DNA of 64,000 nt, taken from the NCBI GenBank assembly GCA_029204225.1, contig CM055097.1, positions 63,733,662-63,797,661 of the forward strand. The letters run 5' to 3'. More model-generated notes on the stretch are below. The model ran no database searches and was not told where the DNA came from. It was given only the letters and a program-made list of their open reading frames with translations. Within the stretch, counting starts at the first letter, position 1. The stretch comes from Diphasiastrum complanatum. Its lineage: Eukaryota > Streptophyta > Lycopodiopsida > Lycopodiales > Lycopodiaceae. The stretch itself is not shown here.

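Larger units (their letters stand above)
23050..64000 (-). repeat. coding tandem array, about 79 units of ~0.52 kb
   Basis: The unit was recognised by the landmark encoding SSPVAHADSKSEP, which on the plus strand reads as GAATCAGCATGTGCTACTGG with variants. I counted about 79 occurrences, including truncated units, giving an average spacing near 518 bp. Units range from nearly identical (within higher-order copies) to strongly divergent (near the C-terminus). Several units lack internal segments, always in frame. The array continues beyond the right window edge. Confidence 0.9.

Noticed and set aside
63756-63758. A TTG codon taken as the start of the long frame
   Set aside because: The same frame and a normal repeat unit continue upstream to the window edge, so the true start lies outside.
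22434-63921. Scores of 60-157 residue open frames on the plus strand, and short ones in other minus-strand frames, across the giant array
   Set aside because: They repeat with the same period as the long minus-strand frame and are its shadows: the codon usage of the Glu/Ser-rich repeat leaves the complementary frames poor in stops. None is longer than one or two units.
23050-64000. Non-coding satellite DNA, or a CRISPR-like array
   Set aside because: There are no short identical repeats with spacers, and the host is a plant. A satellite would not preserve a stop-free frame with only 3n indels among divergent units.

Overview
The window is nuclear DNA of a land plant. The evidence is plant-type Ty1/Copia and Ty3/Gypsy retrotransposon remnants with tRNA-Met-like primer sites, GT-AG introns, long CT/GA microsatellites and AT-rich intergenic DNA. 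The retro-element families and the LINE-type ORF1 fit a large, repeat-rich genome, perhaps a fern, lycophyte or other seedless plant, but the species cannot be named from sequence alone.

Layout. 0.5-2.4 kb: a broken gene for an acidic coiled-coil protein. 3.2-10.6 kb: a scrap-yard of nested LTR retrotransposons. It holds a plus-strand Copia 5' end whose protease active site is destroyed, a minus-strand Copia piece joined to it tail to tail, a Gypsy RNase H fragment fused to that Copia piece, LTR-like DNA, and a longer degraded minus-strand Copia element. 10.6-11.1 kb: a cluster of poly-T/poly-A hairpins. 11.3-11.6 kb: a stray inverted copy of DNA that also lies beside the giant gene. 11.8-13.5 kb: degraded Cys-rich coding DNA and a two-copy tandem repeat. 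14.3-15.9 kb: a decayed multi-exon gene ending in an SAM-methyltransferase-like motif. 16.1-17.1 kb: a LINE ORF1 remnant with a (TTC)n tail. 17.1-20.7 kb: no recognisable gene.

The right two thirds (22,221-64,000, minus strand) is one uninterrupted reading frame of at least 13,925 codons that runs off the window edge. It encodes about 79 tandem copies of an acidic repeat of roughly 160-180 residues, followed by a unique C-terminal tail of about 275 residues. The array shows higher-order structure: a ~8.5-8.9 kb block occurs twice in tandem (about 45.0-53.5 and 53.5-62.2 kb), and a ~2.87 kb block occurs twice (about 37.1-39.98 and 39.98-42.85 kb). Every net length difference I could measure between the 8.5-8.9 kb copies is a multiple of three, and there is no stop codon in 41.8 kb. 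That argues for an expressed protein kept in frame rather than satellite DNA. The array edges resemble each other more than the centre, as expected if the centre grew by unequal exchange. Beyond the present stop codon, 20.7-22.2 kb carries frame-shifted coding remnants that look like a lost or spliced C-terminal continuation.

Apart from the giant gene, no intact gene is supported in this window; the rest is mobile-element debris and pseudogenes. The repeat protein is the feature most likely to be undescribed. Its function cannot be read from the sequence.
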